From Antedon mediterranea (lineage: Eukaryota; Echinodermata; Crinoidea; Comatulida; Antedonidae): a DNA stretch of 64,000 nt. Made by a program: the position numbers and the translations under genes. The stretch spans positions 21,726,001 to 21,790,000 of the forward strand of contig NC_092674.1 of the NCBI RefSeq assembly GCF_964355755.1, in the 5' to 3' direction. Positions 31,753 to 59,650 of this stretch are shown piece after piece; position 1 is the stretch's first letter, and the number at the start of each line of letters is the position of its first letter. The notes beneath the pieces were generated by a model. It made no database searches. It was given only the letters and a program-made list of their open reading frames with translations, and was not told the origin of the DNA.

Positions 31753-34700
31753 ACCACAGCGATAATACTGAAATGAATTATACAAGAACATTCAAACAAA
31801 TTCTTCCTTATTTCTGATATGCCAATTCTCATTGAGTAGGCCTAAACGTAGAAATTTCAACCTCAAAATGATTATCTTTAGAGTTTACAAATTTAGCCGA
31901 TTTTTCCTATACTTTCTAAGTTTTTCCAATATTATGTAAAGTCCGTGATGTTTTACACTGTCCTGTATCAACCTAGCCCTAATCCCAACCTTCATGATTC
32001 ATGATTGGACAGTATTGTAATAATGTGGATAGCACTGAGCGAGAGCAATGGCATTTAAACAAAATAAAAGAATGTAGTAGATTAATAGTATTAGTTACCG
32101 TAATAATTTTAAAAGAATAATTAGAGACATGATGAATGTAACATTTGAATAAAAAACGTATTTTAATTATTAGGCCTATCGATCTACTATTAACGTACAT
32201 TCTATAGTAGTAGTGGATATGATTAGACCTACCGTGTAGGCCTAATTAAGTTTTGAAAGAGTCTATTCAAACTACTTTGATGTAATAAGCGTCATTAAAA
32301 TATTGCAAGTAGGCCTATTGATCACATGAAAATCAATATTATTGATCAACAACTTGCCTAATTACATGTAATACAAATCTTCAACAACTGTTCTAAATAA
32401 TGATTGAACTGCAGTCCTAAATATTCTAAATAATGGCCGGTTGATCTAATAAAGTAAACGATTGGTTATAAAAATAGAATTGCAGAACTCTAATAATAAA
32501 AATAAAAAATGTCGTATAACATTTCTTCATATTTGAATAAACAACCTCCACCTCAAATAAACGTACGTAGAACAATGATTGAAATACACTCCCCGTCACA
32601 TACATATACTATTTCTTGAGAACTTATACAGTAAATCATAATTGATCCAAAAAAATAATGATATAGGCATATACACAATATTTCTATTTGTTACAGAATG
32701 TATTGACTTCCATGATCTACAATTTACCAAGAATTTTGATACAATTTTGACAGTATTTTATCACTTCTTGATATTAATTATGTTGGATTTTACATATCTA
32801 TGGGAATGTGTTTTTTTATACATGTTTATCATTAAAAATAAACGAATAAACGCCTCCTCCAATAAAAAAAAATAAAAACCTCTCGAAAACATGTAATAAT
32901 CGCCCGGAGCGCTTATTCGAATAAATATACGGTACTCTAGTATATCATCTTGATATATTCATCGGGCAATGGTTGCTTAGGTCGTTGTTTAATGGTCTGT
33001 TGACGTTTGTAATCGTCTATCGTCAAGTCAATTGATTCCTAAACATAACAAAGGAAGCAATTAAAAACGTTAATCAGTTTACCCCTCCCTTCTCATTGTT
33101 CACGTAATCGATTTAGCTGAGAGCTTGATCTAATCTATAAAAACTTTTCAAATCCAATTTAGGACTTCAAAAAGCTTTGTAAGTGTTCTTTTTTATTTTA
33201 TCCTTAATTATGTAGCCATAAATGGAATGTGTAATTGTTGAGAGGGCTTCAGGATTAGACACCTTTGAGTAGTTAGGTCGATGGTACAAGTTGGAACGTC
33301 ACGTAAAATCAATTCGAAAACACTCAATAACCTAAAAATCAACACAGGGTACAAAGGATAGAAAAAATATGGGAGCCATGGTAAGACACGGTTTAGGAAG
33401 TTTGTTTTCAAAGGGGCCCTTTTTATTTACTTTGTTGCGTATTGTATATACCATTTTTAACATCTTTTAACCCAGTTAGTTAGTCCTCTTTTATATGACT
33501 GTATTTATTAAAATAACTTACGTCAAGTGTATGTTTAATCTTATTATAGTTTTATACCAGTTTAACTCCATTTCACGTGTATTGCTTGTTATCTTTTTCT
33601 TGTAATTGGTAAAAATGGTTCTGATCAAATAAACAAATTTCTAAATCAATGCGAACGAACGAATCAACGTCAGAATGAATGAATGAATGATTGAACAAAT
33701 TTCATTCTTTCATATTGAATGAAAAACATTTCACCAGGAAATTAACAATATCAAGAAAAATGAATGAATGAACGAACTTTTTTGCATAAAATGATTCGGC
33801 GTACTCGGATATTGATCACACTAACATGATTTATTCATGTATCGTCAGTTATTAATTGCCTTTAATAATTAATACTCATTAATGGTCTGCTATTAAGAAG
33901 GAGTCGGTTTCACTAAGAACAACAACTATTCTTTTGTTGTAGTTAATGTAAATTGCTCTTCGGAAGCGCGCATGTATTGATTGTTATGTGTGTACTACCT
34001 ACAGCTGCTGTGGTTTTCCCATTATCATTTATTAACCAATGTTTAATGGAATAAATACAAGGTAGTATAATACAATTAGATGGGAATCACCGTCAATTGG
34101 CGTACCGTGGTTAAAATGCACTTTTGATAATTGCAAAGACGTTACCTTAATTTAACTTACGAAATGATTGTAAGCTAAACAGTTATAACCTGTTGGCATA
34201 ATATAGACGAAATAATGTTGAGCCATAGTGCCACCATACTATAGGCTACTTTCCCGTACCAAAACATGTCACCGTCGTGTTAAGCTGCAGTAAATTCTTT
34301 ATATAAATGTTGTTCAATTCTTAATATAAATTTCCTTTATTTAATTAAAGCTGTTTTGTCTCCCAAAAATATATAAAATAAAGATTCATTAAATTAAACT
34401 TTCAATAGGTTATTTTGTAGTTTTAATCAAGTTAATCTCTTCCGTAGAAAAAACCAGAAAAAATTATGATTTTTGTTTAAATTACAGTTTTTTCAGATGA
34501 ATTCATCTTTTTTCTATCCAATTTGTAGTCAAAGTGGATAACTATTATGTAACATTAAAATGTCATATTCAATAAAAACATTTTGAAGAATTTTTTTAGC
34601 TTTAAGCTCTGTCTCCACTATTAAAGAAAAGTGCGATGTGCCCAAATAATGGTATTGATATGACGTCATCTTGCCCATTTATGGGTACATCACATGTGTT

Positions 34701-35953
34701 GTTACATAAAGTTTAATAGTGGATTGTTGAATATTTTGTTTAGGTTGTATTTCTATTGGTAAGCCTTATCTAAAAGTCAACTCAAAAGAAATTCACAAAC
34801 AAAACTTATACATTTTCATATGGATTCTTTATGTCACAGTTTTAGATCAATTACTATGGACATCTAGAGCTAAGTGAATAATTGAACGATACTCTGTAAC
34901 TGTACAAGCTCTGAACAAGCAATTAATTATTGTTAATTGCCATCTTAATGAAATATCATTAAAAATTTAACTGCGTACATTAAGTATGATGAACGATCGA
35001 TTGACGAGAATACCATTAACACCAATATCACATTAACGACACTTGTCGTTTATTAAGAGTGTTTGAGTTCTATGTTTGCTCTTCCAAAAGCTTTCTTATT
35101 CAAAGATTTTAATTGAAGTATGCTACAGCATATTCAATGACCGTGTAATAATCGGCCTATTAAAATATTATTCTATTTATTATCCTACGTTTACATTTAT
35201 AAAATCCTACGTTTGCAAGATATACCAACACATATAACGATAGGATTCAGTGTGATTACGGTAGGATTGCAGACTTTTTTATTTCACCAATGATAATATC
35301 CATAAATTATTATTTTCTTTAGAAAACACGAACCCATAGAGTTTAAGTTTTAATCAAGTTATTACTTACGGAAAAAAAAAACGGAACAAATTATGTTTTC
35401 TCTTTAAAAAAAATCAAAATATATAAATTCAACCAAAACCACATTATCTGGCAGCTACTTTGATTATTTTTTCCTTTAAATTACATTTTTTTTTCTCATA
35501 GACTTTAAACATCCATCACTTTTTTTCGATGGAATAAACTTCTACAAACAGTTCAATATTTAGTACAAATTTTAATAAAATTATCATAATTCTTCATATA
35601 AATCATTTCTATGGTGTTTTTTCACCAATTTAATACTACAGTTTTATAGGAATAGAAGAATAGCTAAACCGCCAGGTGATATGACAGTTTAGTTTAAACG
35701 GTAATGATGGAACCGATATTGGGCCAGAAAACTACAGCTTAAATGATAAGCATACTCTGCAAATAATATAACATTCTTCTTTACTATTATTCCTAAGTCT
35801 ATTTAAGTGCCTACGGTGAGTTTGGAATCAATGACAGACTTATTTCAGACTAAATGGAAAAGAGTCTACATAATAGGAGAGAATTTGGATCCTAAATTAT
35901 TTTAAAATTAATTTTGGTAAAGGTGAATAACTTTGAAAAGTCTTAAACGGTAA
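31753..35953. other. AT-rich intergenic DNA downstream of the homeobox gene
   Basis: No gene is recognised. It contains GAAC/GAAT-rich cryptic tetranucleotide runs (33650-33780), several TAATTA-type words and scattered TAGGCCTA motifs. The stretch next to 35954 should contain the 3' UTR of the homeobox gene, whose end I cannot place. Confidence 0.5.
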
Positions 35954-36514
35954 CTATCGAACTACTGTTGTTCTAAAAGCATGTGACTTTTCAGAATGTT
36001 CTCTTGCTCGTAGTCTCAGAGATGCAATGCTGAAGTGTCTATGTTCTGATGATTCGCTAAATGCCGAATGTTCAGGAAAAGAAACACCAGAGGAATGCGA
36101 TCCAGATACTGCACTACCGGGACCATGAAAAGCACTTAACTCGGGAACAAATCCTGAACTAGGGTCAGAAAACATTTTTTGAGAATTATTGGTTGGAGTT
36201 CTGTTTTGAATTAGACCTAAAGGCGCTTTCAAATGATCTGCAAAATAGTGCGAATACGGTGATTGAATTAGGCCATGCGTCTGTGCTAAAATATGAAATG
36301 GATAAGGTACCGATACTAAAGGTAAATGAGCTGATAGCCTCTCATGGGCAGTTGCAAAACAATTTAGAAGTTCCTTTTCAGCTTGTTCAATAATGGCTGA
36401 TCGTCTGTTTTCTCGTGACACAAGAGAAATTGTTTGGCGGGAATGAATAGGCGGAACGACACCAGATTGCTTCTCCCGTTTTCTCCATTTTGCTCGCCTG
36501 TTTTGGAACCAAAC
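35954..36514 (-). CDS. Homeobox gene, coding exon 3
   Basis: Begins after CTGTAG with [12 protein letters not shown] and runs 187 codons to a stop at 35954-35956. It includes the OAR motif near the end. Confidence 0.9.
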   Translation of the reverse strand, partial: VWFQNRRAKWRKREKQSGVVPPIHSRQTISLVSRENRRSAIIEQAEKELLNCFATAHERLSAHLPLVSVPYPFHILAQTHGLIQSPYSHYFADHLKAPLGLIQNRTPTNNSQKMFSDPSSGFVPELSAFHGPGSAVSGSHSSGVSFPEHSAFSESSEHRHFSIASLRLRAREHSEKSHAFRTTVVR

Positions 36515-37678
36515 CTACAGGAAATGAACAGAGTCAAACAATATGTTAACGGATATTTTTTTAATGAATATGATGAGGTGCATCGACAAGTGGATGGATG
36601 ATTTATTGATGGATAAATGATTATTGTATCATATTTTGTAGTTATTTATGTAACGTTCTTCGCTATAAATATATGTAGTTTGCAACGGAAGAATGGTTGA
36701 TGAATGGATTACAATTGGTTGGATGAACGGAAATCCATATTGATAGACAGGGACTAGAACATAAAATGATTGAAGGGAGTGACTTAACGGATACACTGCA
36801 GAAAGCATTCCCAAAGCTTACCTGAACTCTAGCCTCAGTCAGATCAATTTTTAGAGCTAGCTCTTCTCTGAAATTAAGATAAAATCTTTGAAAAAATGTA
36901 TCAATTTATGGATATTTGGATCATTTTTAAAATAATAATATTTCAGCCTTGTTTAAAGAAGGTAATCCTTCCAGTCTATCTAAGAGGTTAACTGATATTC
37001 AGGGCCGGCCTTCTTTAATGAACAATTATATATTTAACAACTCTCATAAATTATACAACATTAAATTAAATAATATTAGTGTCTTTGTAGTATCATGTAG
37101 CAAAAAATATCTCAATAAAAAAGTTTTTGTATATCGTTATCGATACATTCAAGACCTAAACGAGACGTGTTCTGTAAATGGGAAAAATGACGCCTTATAG
37201 GAGTGTCCACTGAATAGATAGGTATAAAATAAAGAGTTCTACTATAGGCCTAATGGAATGCAAATTAACATTGATGATGTGCAGTTCTATCTTACCTTGT
37301 AAAGACATCCGGATAGTGTGTTTTACCAAAAGCATTTTCCAGTTCCTCCAGCTGATGACTTGTGAAAGTAGTTCTGTATCTTCTCTGCTTCCGCCTGTCC
37401 TCCGCTCTACCATGCGAATGAAATCTGTCTACCACATCATCGACGTCAATGGTATCACTGTCATTATCTTGAGGACTTTCAAAACTCTCTAAAGAATCTG
37501 TCAAATCTTCATGATGTTTCAAACGCTGATGAGACTCGTTTGAAGAAAAGTCTGAATCAAAAGATTCTCGAAGTCTATTCCGTGAATCTTTTAGGCCTAA
37601 AGCCTGGGTAGATTCAGTCTGTTGTGAGTCTTTCGAATTTTGACAAGAACTATCCAGATGCTGGAACCCAGCCTCCAT
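35954..37678 (-). CDS. Paired-like homeobox transcription factor, Arx/aristaless-type, with OAR motif (3 exons)
   Basis: The exons 37296-37678, 36822-36867 and 35954-36514 join in frame to 329 aa. The protein should be a nuclear sequence-specific DNA-binding regulator of cell identity. Residues 1-97 are Ser/Asp-rich. The homeodomain is 98-157 ([49 protein letters not shown]). Position 50 is Gln, the paired-like (not Pax) state. [14 protein letters not shown] near the C-terminus (about 304-317) is an OAR motif. One intron splits homeodomain codons 46/47 (..VQ|VW..), a conserved site in this class. The homeodomain most resembles ARX/aristaless, then DRGX and ALX. Outside homeodomain and OAR I see no family signature and no octapeptide, so the orthologue call stays open. 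Confidence 0.88.
36822..36867 (-). CDS. Homeobox gene, coding exon 2 (46 bp)
   Basis: TTTCAG|A starts the exon and CAG|GTAAGC ends it. It encodes (R)[15 protein letters not shown], homeodomain helix 2 to the start of helix 3. Confidence 0.9.
37296..37678 (-). CDS. Homeobox gene, coding exon 1
   Basis: Starts at ATG (37676-37678 on the plus strand) and ends ACAAG|GTAAGA after two bases of an Arg codon. It encodes the N-terminal region and the first 31 homeodomain residues. Confidence 0.88.
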
Positions 37679-39177
37679 TTTGCCACTCGCTTGAGATGTG
37701 TTCGTTTTTAAAAATATCTCTGAAGTAGTCTGGTTGTACGTTTTTCCTTTTTCTAATCTTGCTGCTTGTCGTACTTAATGTACGATTCACTTATACTTAA
37801 ATCAACGTCTTAATACGATCTAGAATAATAAAAAGATTAATGTGAACAAGCGCATACAGCCGGTTGCTTTACTCTAGAAAAGAATATCCTCCTTTTAAAG
37901 TTTGGCTACACCGTGAATAATATCCTAATCAAGATAATTAACACCATTATTAATTAATTAGGTAATTAGCTAATGGAATAATGTATAACCAAGGTTGATC
38001 AATATTGTTGCCGTTACCATAAACCAATTATTGGTTTTAGAAGTAGTAGTATATCCGGTGCCCAACGAAAAATCAACAATGATGAATTCAGTGAATTAAA
38101 CGCTACGATGCACACATTTTATTCTTAACATAGCCAGTAGTTCCGATATAGACTAATTATAAGAAAAAAAACCACAAAGTCATTATGACCATGCCAAAGC
38201 CTGAGGATAATCGATATAATTTACTGTTTACTAAAAGTATAGTATTGGAAAAACAAATAAGGTAGAGGAAAACATTAAATTATAATACTTCTATTTAAAC
38301 TCCTAGAACACATTGATGAAAAGTTTGGTTTTAACATTGAAATAAGAAATAATTGTACAGGCTAAAAATCGATGACATTTTAAAGAAATATGAATTTTAT
38401 ACACGAGTATATCAACCATAGTTATGCAGTGTATGTTAATATTAATGTGATGATGTGTATGTTACAAGCATGCACCTGTAATAATACAAGTAATAGTAAT
38501 AATGACGATTGTAGGTCTATGCGGGTGTAGTGGATGATTGTGTTGTGAGTTGTTTGTGGTTGCTCAAAAAAGAGAAGAGAAAGAGGTTAATGATGTTGAG
38601 AATCATTCGCTAATGTATAATGGTTACTGGGAAGATATAAGAATAAAGGACGAAGATGAGGATAGGCCTAAAATGATGGCAAAGATGAATCGATGTAGAT
38701 GACTACCATGATAACGACACTGACGTCTGTTGATAATGGTCTAAAATTAAACAATAATGAGATAATGAGAGAAGTGATGATGGAAATTGGTAATTGTGTT
38801 TGGGATGGTGATGATGATGATGACAATATAAGAACTAGATTTAATTCGTCACTATGACGAATTATAGGTTATATGCATTGATTTAAATAAAGATAATAGA
38901 TTTTTAAAAGATATATTGATTGATTGATTTTCTCAGAATCTTTAATTATTTATAATATATGATAGGACCTTGCTAACGCGAACACCATAGCCGGTATCAC
39001 AATCCGATCAAAGATCCATATGCGTATAATGTCATAAACCACATTTGTTGTTACGTAATAATAAAGACATAAGTTAATTTTTATCTAGATTTCATTATAA
39101 ATCATGTGTATAATCTATACACTAAGAAATAAATTTGAACAAACAATACGGATAATAAAAAAAAATCTTATTTCGTT
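37679..39177. other. Upstream region of the homeobox gene
   Basis: AT-rich, with several TAATTA/ATTAAT words (about 37930-38035) and a GATGAT run (38800-38822). No other gene is seen. Regulatory elements are likely but cannot be delimited here. Confidence 0.4.
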
Positions 39178-39250
39178 TCCCGAGGTGAGACTCGATCTCG
39201 GTACCTTGAATGCCATAGACACGAGCACAGACCACCGAGCCGTACACAAC
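39178..39250 (-). repeat. tRNA-like segment, possible SINE head
   Basis: The minus strand reads a box A-like ACGGCTCGGTGG and, about 35 bp later, GAGATCGAGTCTC, close to box B GGTTCGANTCC. Base changes in box B and no foldable anticodon arm argue against a functional tRNA. Confidence 0.4.
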
Positions 39251-39691
39251 TGACTAAAAGTTGTAGAAAAATTCCTCGGTGTATTTACTATGCAGTAACC
39301 ACTTTGATGCAAATAGATTATTACATACCGAAATGAATTATAATTTTTTACTATGATGACATCTTTAAAATGTATACAAATGATGCACTGTCAAACTACA
39401 TACTTTTAACTTTAATATATGAATTTTTGAAGGAAGAAAGTTAATGTTAAGTTTGTTATTTTGGCCTAAGAAAATGTCATAATTTGTTTGATTGTCGAAA
39501 TTATTTTTTTTTAATTTAATATGCAATTAATGATGACTTAATCAACTTTTGTTCTCTTTATTTGATAATAAATCATACATATGATACATACACTTCAAGA
39601 AAATGAAATAAAAAATAGGTGTTCCCCTGCATTCTGACGATATATATTAATTTTTAAATTTAGCATATTTTCACCATTTTGTTAACTTATA

Positions 39692-40210
39692 CGTGCGTAG
39701 CCAGTCACTTTTGACGTGCTCGTATAACGCAATTTCGTGTTGAAACCTGAATCAAATATGATGATATTATTAAAGAAAGATTGTAAAACAGAAATCGGGC
39801 AAAAAGAGTGCGCACTAACGTTTAACGCGCAGTGCGCGTGCAAAAATCTGCGCACTCATGGCAATTTTTTAAACGCTTAAAATTGCCTGAAACGTACTCT
39901 AATTTCATCGAAAATAAATTTTGACAATTTTGAACATTTTAAGCGCGCGTACGCAAGCGTTATATGCGCTACGCACGTAATTTTATTGCCATATGATGAA
40001 ATATGACCTGAAATTTATGAGTACCAAATTTTGTTTAATTGTGATTCATGCTTGTGAAGATATGATTACAAACGTGATTTCGTAAAATCGCGCGTAGACC
40101 GCGTAATTTTTGATTATGCATCGTGAAAATATAACCACATCGATTCCTGGCCATGAGGAATATACTCTGAAAACTTGACTTAGCTAGATTAAACTGATGC
40201 CAAGATAATG
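39692..40210 (-). repeat. Inverted partner of the dispersed repeat at 199-660
   Basis: The reverse complement follows 199-660 through most of its length, from CGTGCGTAGCCAGTCACTTT to GCTAGATTAAACTGATGCC. The copies differ by substitutions and by a roughly 30-bp indel near 39750. Confidence 0.75.
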
Positions 40211-40230
40211 CACGGACAAAATAGTGCTAA

Positions 40231-40238
40231 GGAAAGAA

Positions 40239-40273
<35 letters not shown>

Positions 40274-40276
40274 AGA
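40231..40276. repeat. (AATA)n microsatellite
   Basis: About 11 uninterrupted AATA units. Confidence 0.95.
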
Positions 40277-40334
40277 TTTTGACAGAATCAAGAGGTTATA
40301 TGCATATCATGCATATAACCTAATAAAGTGAGGA

Positions 40335-40500
40335 GTACGACGATGATGATGACGACAACGACAACGATGATACCGTAATGATAATGATGATGATGATGAC
40401 AACGATAACACGATGACGATGGGGATGTTATGACAAAGTTGTCCCTGTGCTGTTGATGATGATCTGATTAAGATATGATGATGTTGATGATCTATATAGA
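40335..40500. repeat. GATGAT/GACAAC-rich cryptic trinucleotide repeat
   Basis: Clusters of GATGATGAT and GACAACGACAACGA. No coding signal accompanies them. Confidence 0.75.
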
Positions 40501-41640
40501 TGTAATAATAACAGAGTAGTTTCAGACAAGGACAAAGATGAATACTGAAGGAATAGTTAGAAAGAAATAGGTTATATTAGATGGTGCAGTGAATTATATT
40601 ATAATAAATTACGACAATTCATCATGACAAGTTAAAAAACTTACCGCTAGCTCTAACTACTCCAAAAAAGATATTTCCGAAAAAAGTACAATGATGATAG
40701 GCTGTGAGAAATAGTTCACCGATCCGACTAACGTTTTTCTTGTTCCACCTCGGAAGCTTAATTGCAAATTAGTAATTTGTCTGGCCATTCACACTAGCTT
40801 TTAGTTAGATGTGGGTAACGTATATGTACAGTACTTAATTCATCGTATAAACAGACAATAGAAATGTGTAAGGTGTTTAAGTTTGTTTAAGTCTTTGATC
40901 TAGCGCGACCCAATCACGAGAGCTTTACCCTGGTCACGTACTATCACCGTCGAACTAATCAACTTGTCAAGGGTTCAATTAAACTTGCCTTTGTATCGAT
41001 TGCAGACCATGGAAGCTAATTGCGACTAATTAATTAATGACAAAATGTACATTTAGGTTATACATGTTAAAAAATGACTAGGTCCTCAATTAAGAGAACT
41101 AACATCTGGAAGAACCAAACATTAAAACACACCTGAGTGTATCCTCGCCATTTGATTAGTTAATTTCGTACTGGGTGTAGTTCAGTAGACTGCCATTAGT
41201 GCTATTACATGGTAAAAAGTTATATTGAATAGTTCTATTTTTAAACTAATTTTAATAGGAGGCTGTGGTAACTGTTATTACGTTTGAAAACTAAGTCAAA
41301 ATCAAGACTGATTAGGCCTAGAGATGGAAGGAAGCGTACTTTGGAACAGTGGGTGTGTTACAATATTACACAAACCATACATATAGTTCACTATAATCTG
41401 CACACACAGTATAGTAACAGTGATGATGTTAGTACCGCTTACCTTTACCAGTCCGCAAACACTGGAAACGTCATCGTCATCATTTCGCTAACTCGTAAAA
41501 CAAATACTACTGTAATAAATGTTTTGTATTCGTTCAATGGGAAGAACATTTTCATTTGTTGAAAGACTGTAAATTATTCAAAGTCATGAAAATATTCTCT
41601 ACATTCACCTCATAAACAAACCCATTTAACCAGTAAGCAA

Positions 41641-41745
41641 CCGACTCTACAGCTCACTATATCGGTAGGTTGGACGGTCGGTAAACACTATAAACACTAA
41701 CTCAAATTTGAGCACGCAACTGCAGCCATGTATATGACCTTGTTT
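41641..41745 (+). repeat. Diverged copy of the TATAGTTCACTATGTCGG repeat family
   Basis: CGACTCTACAGCTCACTATA, GGTCGGTAAACACTATAAAC and TTTGAGCACGCAACTGCAGC pair with 5741-5832 in reverse and resemble 51-1192 at the start. Confidence 0.6.
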
Positions 41746-44402
41746 ATAGTTCAGATTGGTAGTTCTAACAAAACTAAAAATGAAAGAAAATTTTCTTTTC
41801 AACAAAAAAACTTTTTCTGTGGGTTAAACATTTATTAGCATTTCTACATGAGGCATGGACAAAATTAATGTTTTTCATGTACCAACTTAAAGAAATTAAA
41901 GAAAAATGATAAATTTAGCAAGTACAGTAGTAATCAATAATGATTTGGAATAACGTAGTAGCAGTAACGTCTCTACTGTATTACATTTACAGCATAGGTT
42001 TTATATTTGCATTGCAAAAAGAATTTTACAACATTTTAAATTATAAATGGTCTGAGAAGTAAGAGATTACTGTACAGTATTTTAAAATACTACAGACACT
42101 TTACAAGCAATGAAATAAGCTATAACTTGGGAAATAATCTTCTATAAAACCCCAATCATGCTTTCTCTAAGCCTAATGTTAAGAAAGCTGTAAAATGTGC
42201 TAAATGTGAAGAAAACAAACAACTCTTTTAAAAAAAAGTTTCATACAACTTAATAAATGATTGAATCACTTCATGTTAATGATTAGCTAAGACAAATGCT
42301 AGGCAGTGAAGGTGCATTTTATTCTTATTATGTTTCATTAGAATCATAATAGTAGGTTACTGTATTACATTAAACTCAATAAGTCTTAATATATCTCAAT
42401 CAACTTCAGACTACTGTATTAAAATAACTTTTAGTTGTCCATTTATGTAACAAAAACCAGGAGATAACAATATAAAAACCATTGAGAGGAATAACAGAAA
42501 AATTGCACACCAAATACTTGAGACCGCCATGTAAAATATTCATTAAAAATATTAGGACTGTAAAAACATATTCTAAAATAAAAATATTCAGTAAAAAATA
42601 TTAATATACGGACTCCCACTACAGAATAAGGCATTTATCTTTCTAATCTACAGAACAAAATTAATTATTTTCTTTTATAGTAAATATGTGACCATATTTG
42701 GTGGTCATAGTAGCCTATTATTGTAGATTTTGCATTTATTTCATATTGTAACTTATCACAGAAGACGATGTTATGACTTAGGTAGAAAATATACGGAGTT
42801 CATTTGACAAATACTTATTTTTTAGGTAACATCGAATTGACAAAATATAAGTCCTATCAAAAACCACCCTTACAATAATCACCCTTCCCAAACTAAACAT
42901 GCCGCATTGTGTAGGCCATAACTATTTTCCCAGCTATCCAAGTACGTTTTTTATTTTCCAATTGTAGCACCCAAGTCTATGAATTTATTAAATTATGTAA
43001 ATATCTTGAGTACTAAGTTTATAAGAACATTGGTGGAACCATTGCTGGAGAAGCCAGACTATATATATAATAATTTCTCAGGATATAAATATATAAGAAA
43101 GTCATCCAAAATGATACAGTATATAACTTTTAAAGAATATTTTGTTTTTTTATAATCATTTTTAAGCAAATCTTTTAGGCAAATGGTACATTTCTAAAGC
43201 ACTGCATGTTGTATTTTAATTTTGTCTTTAATTTTTATTATTTGAACGATTATTAGTACTGGATAGTGTTAGAAACGCAGCCATAAATAAAATGTAGTTA
43301 ACACTCTCTCTAAAAATTGGAAACTTTCCCAAAACCAGATTTTTTAAAGTTATATGTAAAATGCATTTGGAGGACTAGACATTTTGAAAAATACTCTATC
43401 GCAGGTAAATTGCTTACCATCCTAAAATTATTCAACACAAAATGGGCAATAAAAATAAGTGTACATAGATTTGCTTGGTGATTATTGTACACACTGTTAC
43501 ACCTTGTTGGGGTTACAAAGGGTTACTCATCAAACAAAATGGCTTTCAAAGCCAAAATGTGTGTATTTGAATGTCATGTATAAAGATTATAGATGAAAGT
43601 TAATATACTACTGTACATACTATGTATAGAAGAATGGTGTTTAATATGTTCTATCCTTTATTATACCTAATCTAAAGATGAGCATGTATTTTATTATTCG
43701 ATAATCATCAGGATTTATTTATTTTTTTCAAATAATAATGCATTGCTTTTTGTAGATTTTATTAATTTCCACCAATGTATTTTAATTATTTTTATTTTAT
43801 TCTACTATAAAAAAATATGTACATGTGCCCATAGAGTTGACTTGATTGTAGCATACAGAAACTTGGTTAAGACAAGCGATGAAGCCTGCGATTATTAAGC
43901 CATAGCTTTTGTATGAATTAGCTACTATCATCATCACCTTTACTGGAGCTGATAAACTTGCATCCGATCTCACGTATAACTATCACACATCTATACACGC
44001 ACTCATTGCACCAACCACACGGGACGGCGCAGAGCACGTTTTGATCCTCTGACGACGTATCTTATCACGCCACACTCGCAGACACCTTTGAATTTTAAAT
44101 CGCTCACAAGCACACAGTCACATTCTCATTACCACAGATGGTTCTTGATGGTAGCCTGACATCATGTGACAACAGTAACGTTGCACAATGTCGGCATCAT
44201 CTCACATGATCATCAACACAGGACTACTCTTCTCACACACATTTGCTCCAGTTGAGCACATTTTTAAATGGATACTAGAGAATAACCAGTAGTCTTTAAA
44301 AACGAGATGAACTCCTCACGACAAGTGCCAAGTGGAGATTTCTAGTGACAACCGTAAATCTTGTTTTCTTTTCTTGTTGTTGTTCGTCCTTCTCCTCGTC
44401 AT
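41746..44402. other. AT-rich DNA downstream of importin-alpha, probable 3' UTR plus spacer
   Basis: No ORF with a recognisable domain. The stretch next to 44402 should be the importin-alpha 3' UTR. Minus-strand AATAAA words occur near 43711-43722 and 43655, but the cleavage site cannot be fixed. Confidence 0.4.
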
Positions 44403-59319
<14,917 letters not shown>

Positions 59320-59437
59320 CTTTGACGTTAGAATTACCAAAGACGATCTCACAAAATCCAAGTAAAGTTCAACTAAACTTCGTAAAGGAACTACGAAATA
59401 GCAGGCTATGAAATCTTCCAAAATGCCGGCCAGTAAA

Positions 59438-59488
59438 TGACGTCATATGAAATGAGGCCAGGCGCTTTATAAACAATGATTCTATTGG
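59438..59488 (-). promoter_or_regulatory. Candidate importin-alpha core promoter
   Basis: Read on the minus strand, CCAAT (59484-59488), TTTATAAAG (59465-59473) and the cAMP-response element TGACGTCA (59438-59445) occur in this order, 119-169 bp before the start codon. The spacing is reasonable for a promoter, but the transcription start is unknown, so this is inference from motifs only. Confidence 0.4.
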
Positions 59489-59650
59489 ACAATCTACTAA
59501 TAAATTTCCCAAATTCAAGACAATTCGCGTAAGTGTAGCATCTATAAACAAAAAGGAAATTTATTTAATGAAAAAATAGCATAGAACAACATTTAGGTGG
59601 ATAATTGTTCAAATAGGTGAGTTATTGACTTTTTTTTTTGACTTAATTAA

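Noticed and set aside
39178-39250. Functional tRNA gene on the minus strand
   Set aside because: Box B departs from consensus and I could not fold acceptor and anticodon arms.
40231-40276. CRISPR-like or other regular array
   Set aside because: It is a simple AATA microsatellite; no spaced direct repeats with unique spacers occur anywhere in the window, and the DNA is eukaryotic.
59320-59421. N-terminal extension of importin-alpha upstream of MSFDMNN
   Set aside because: The frame is open further upstream but contains no ATG; the ATG at 59319 gives the length and N-terminus expected for the family.
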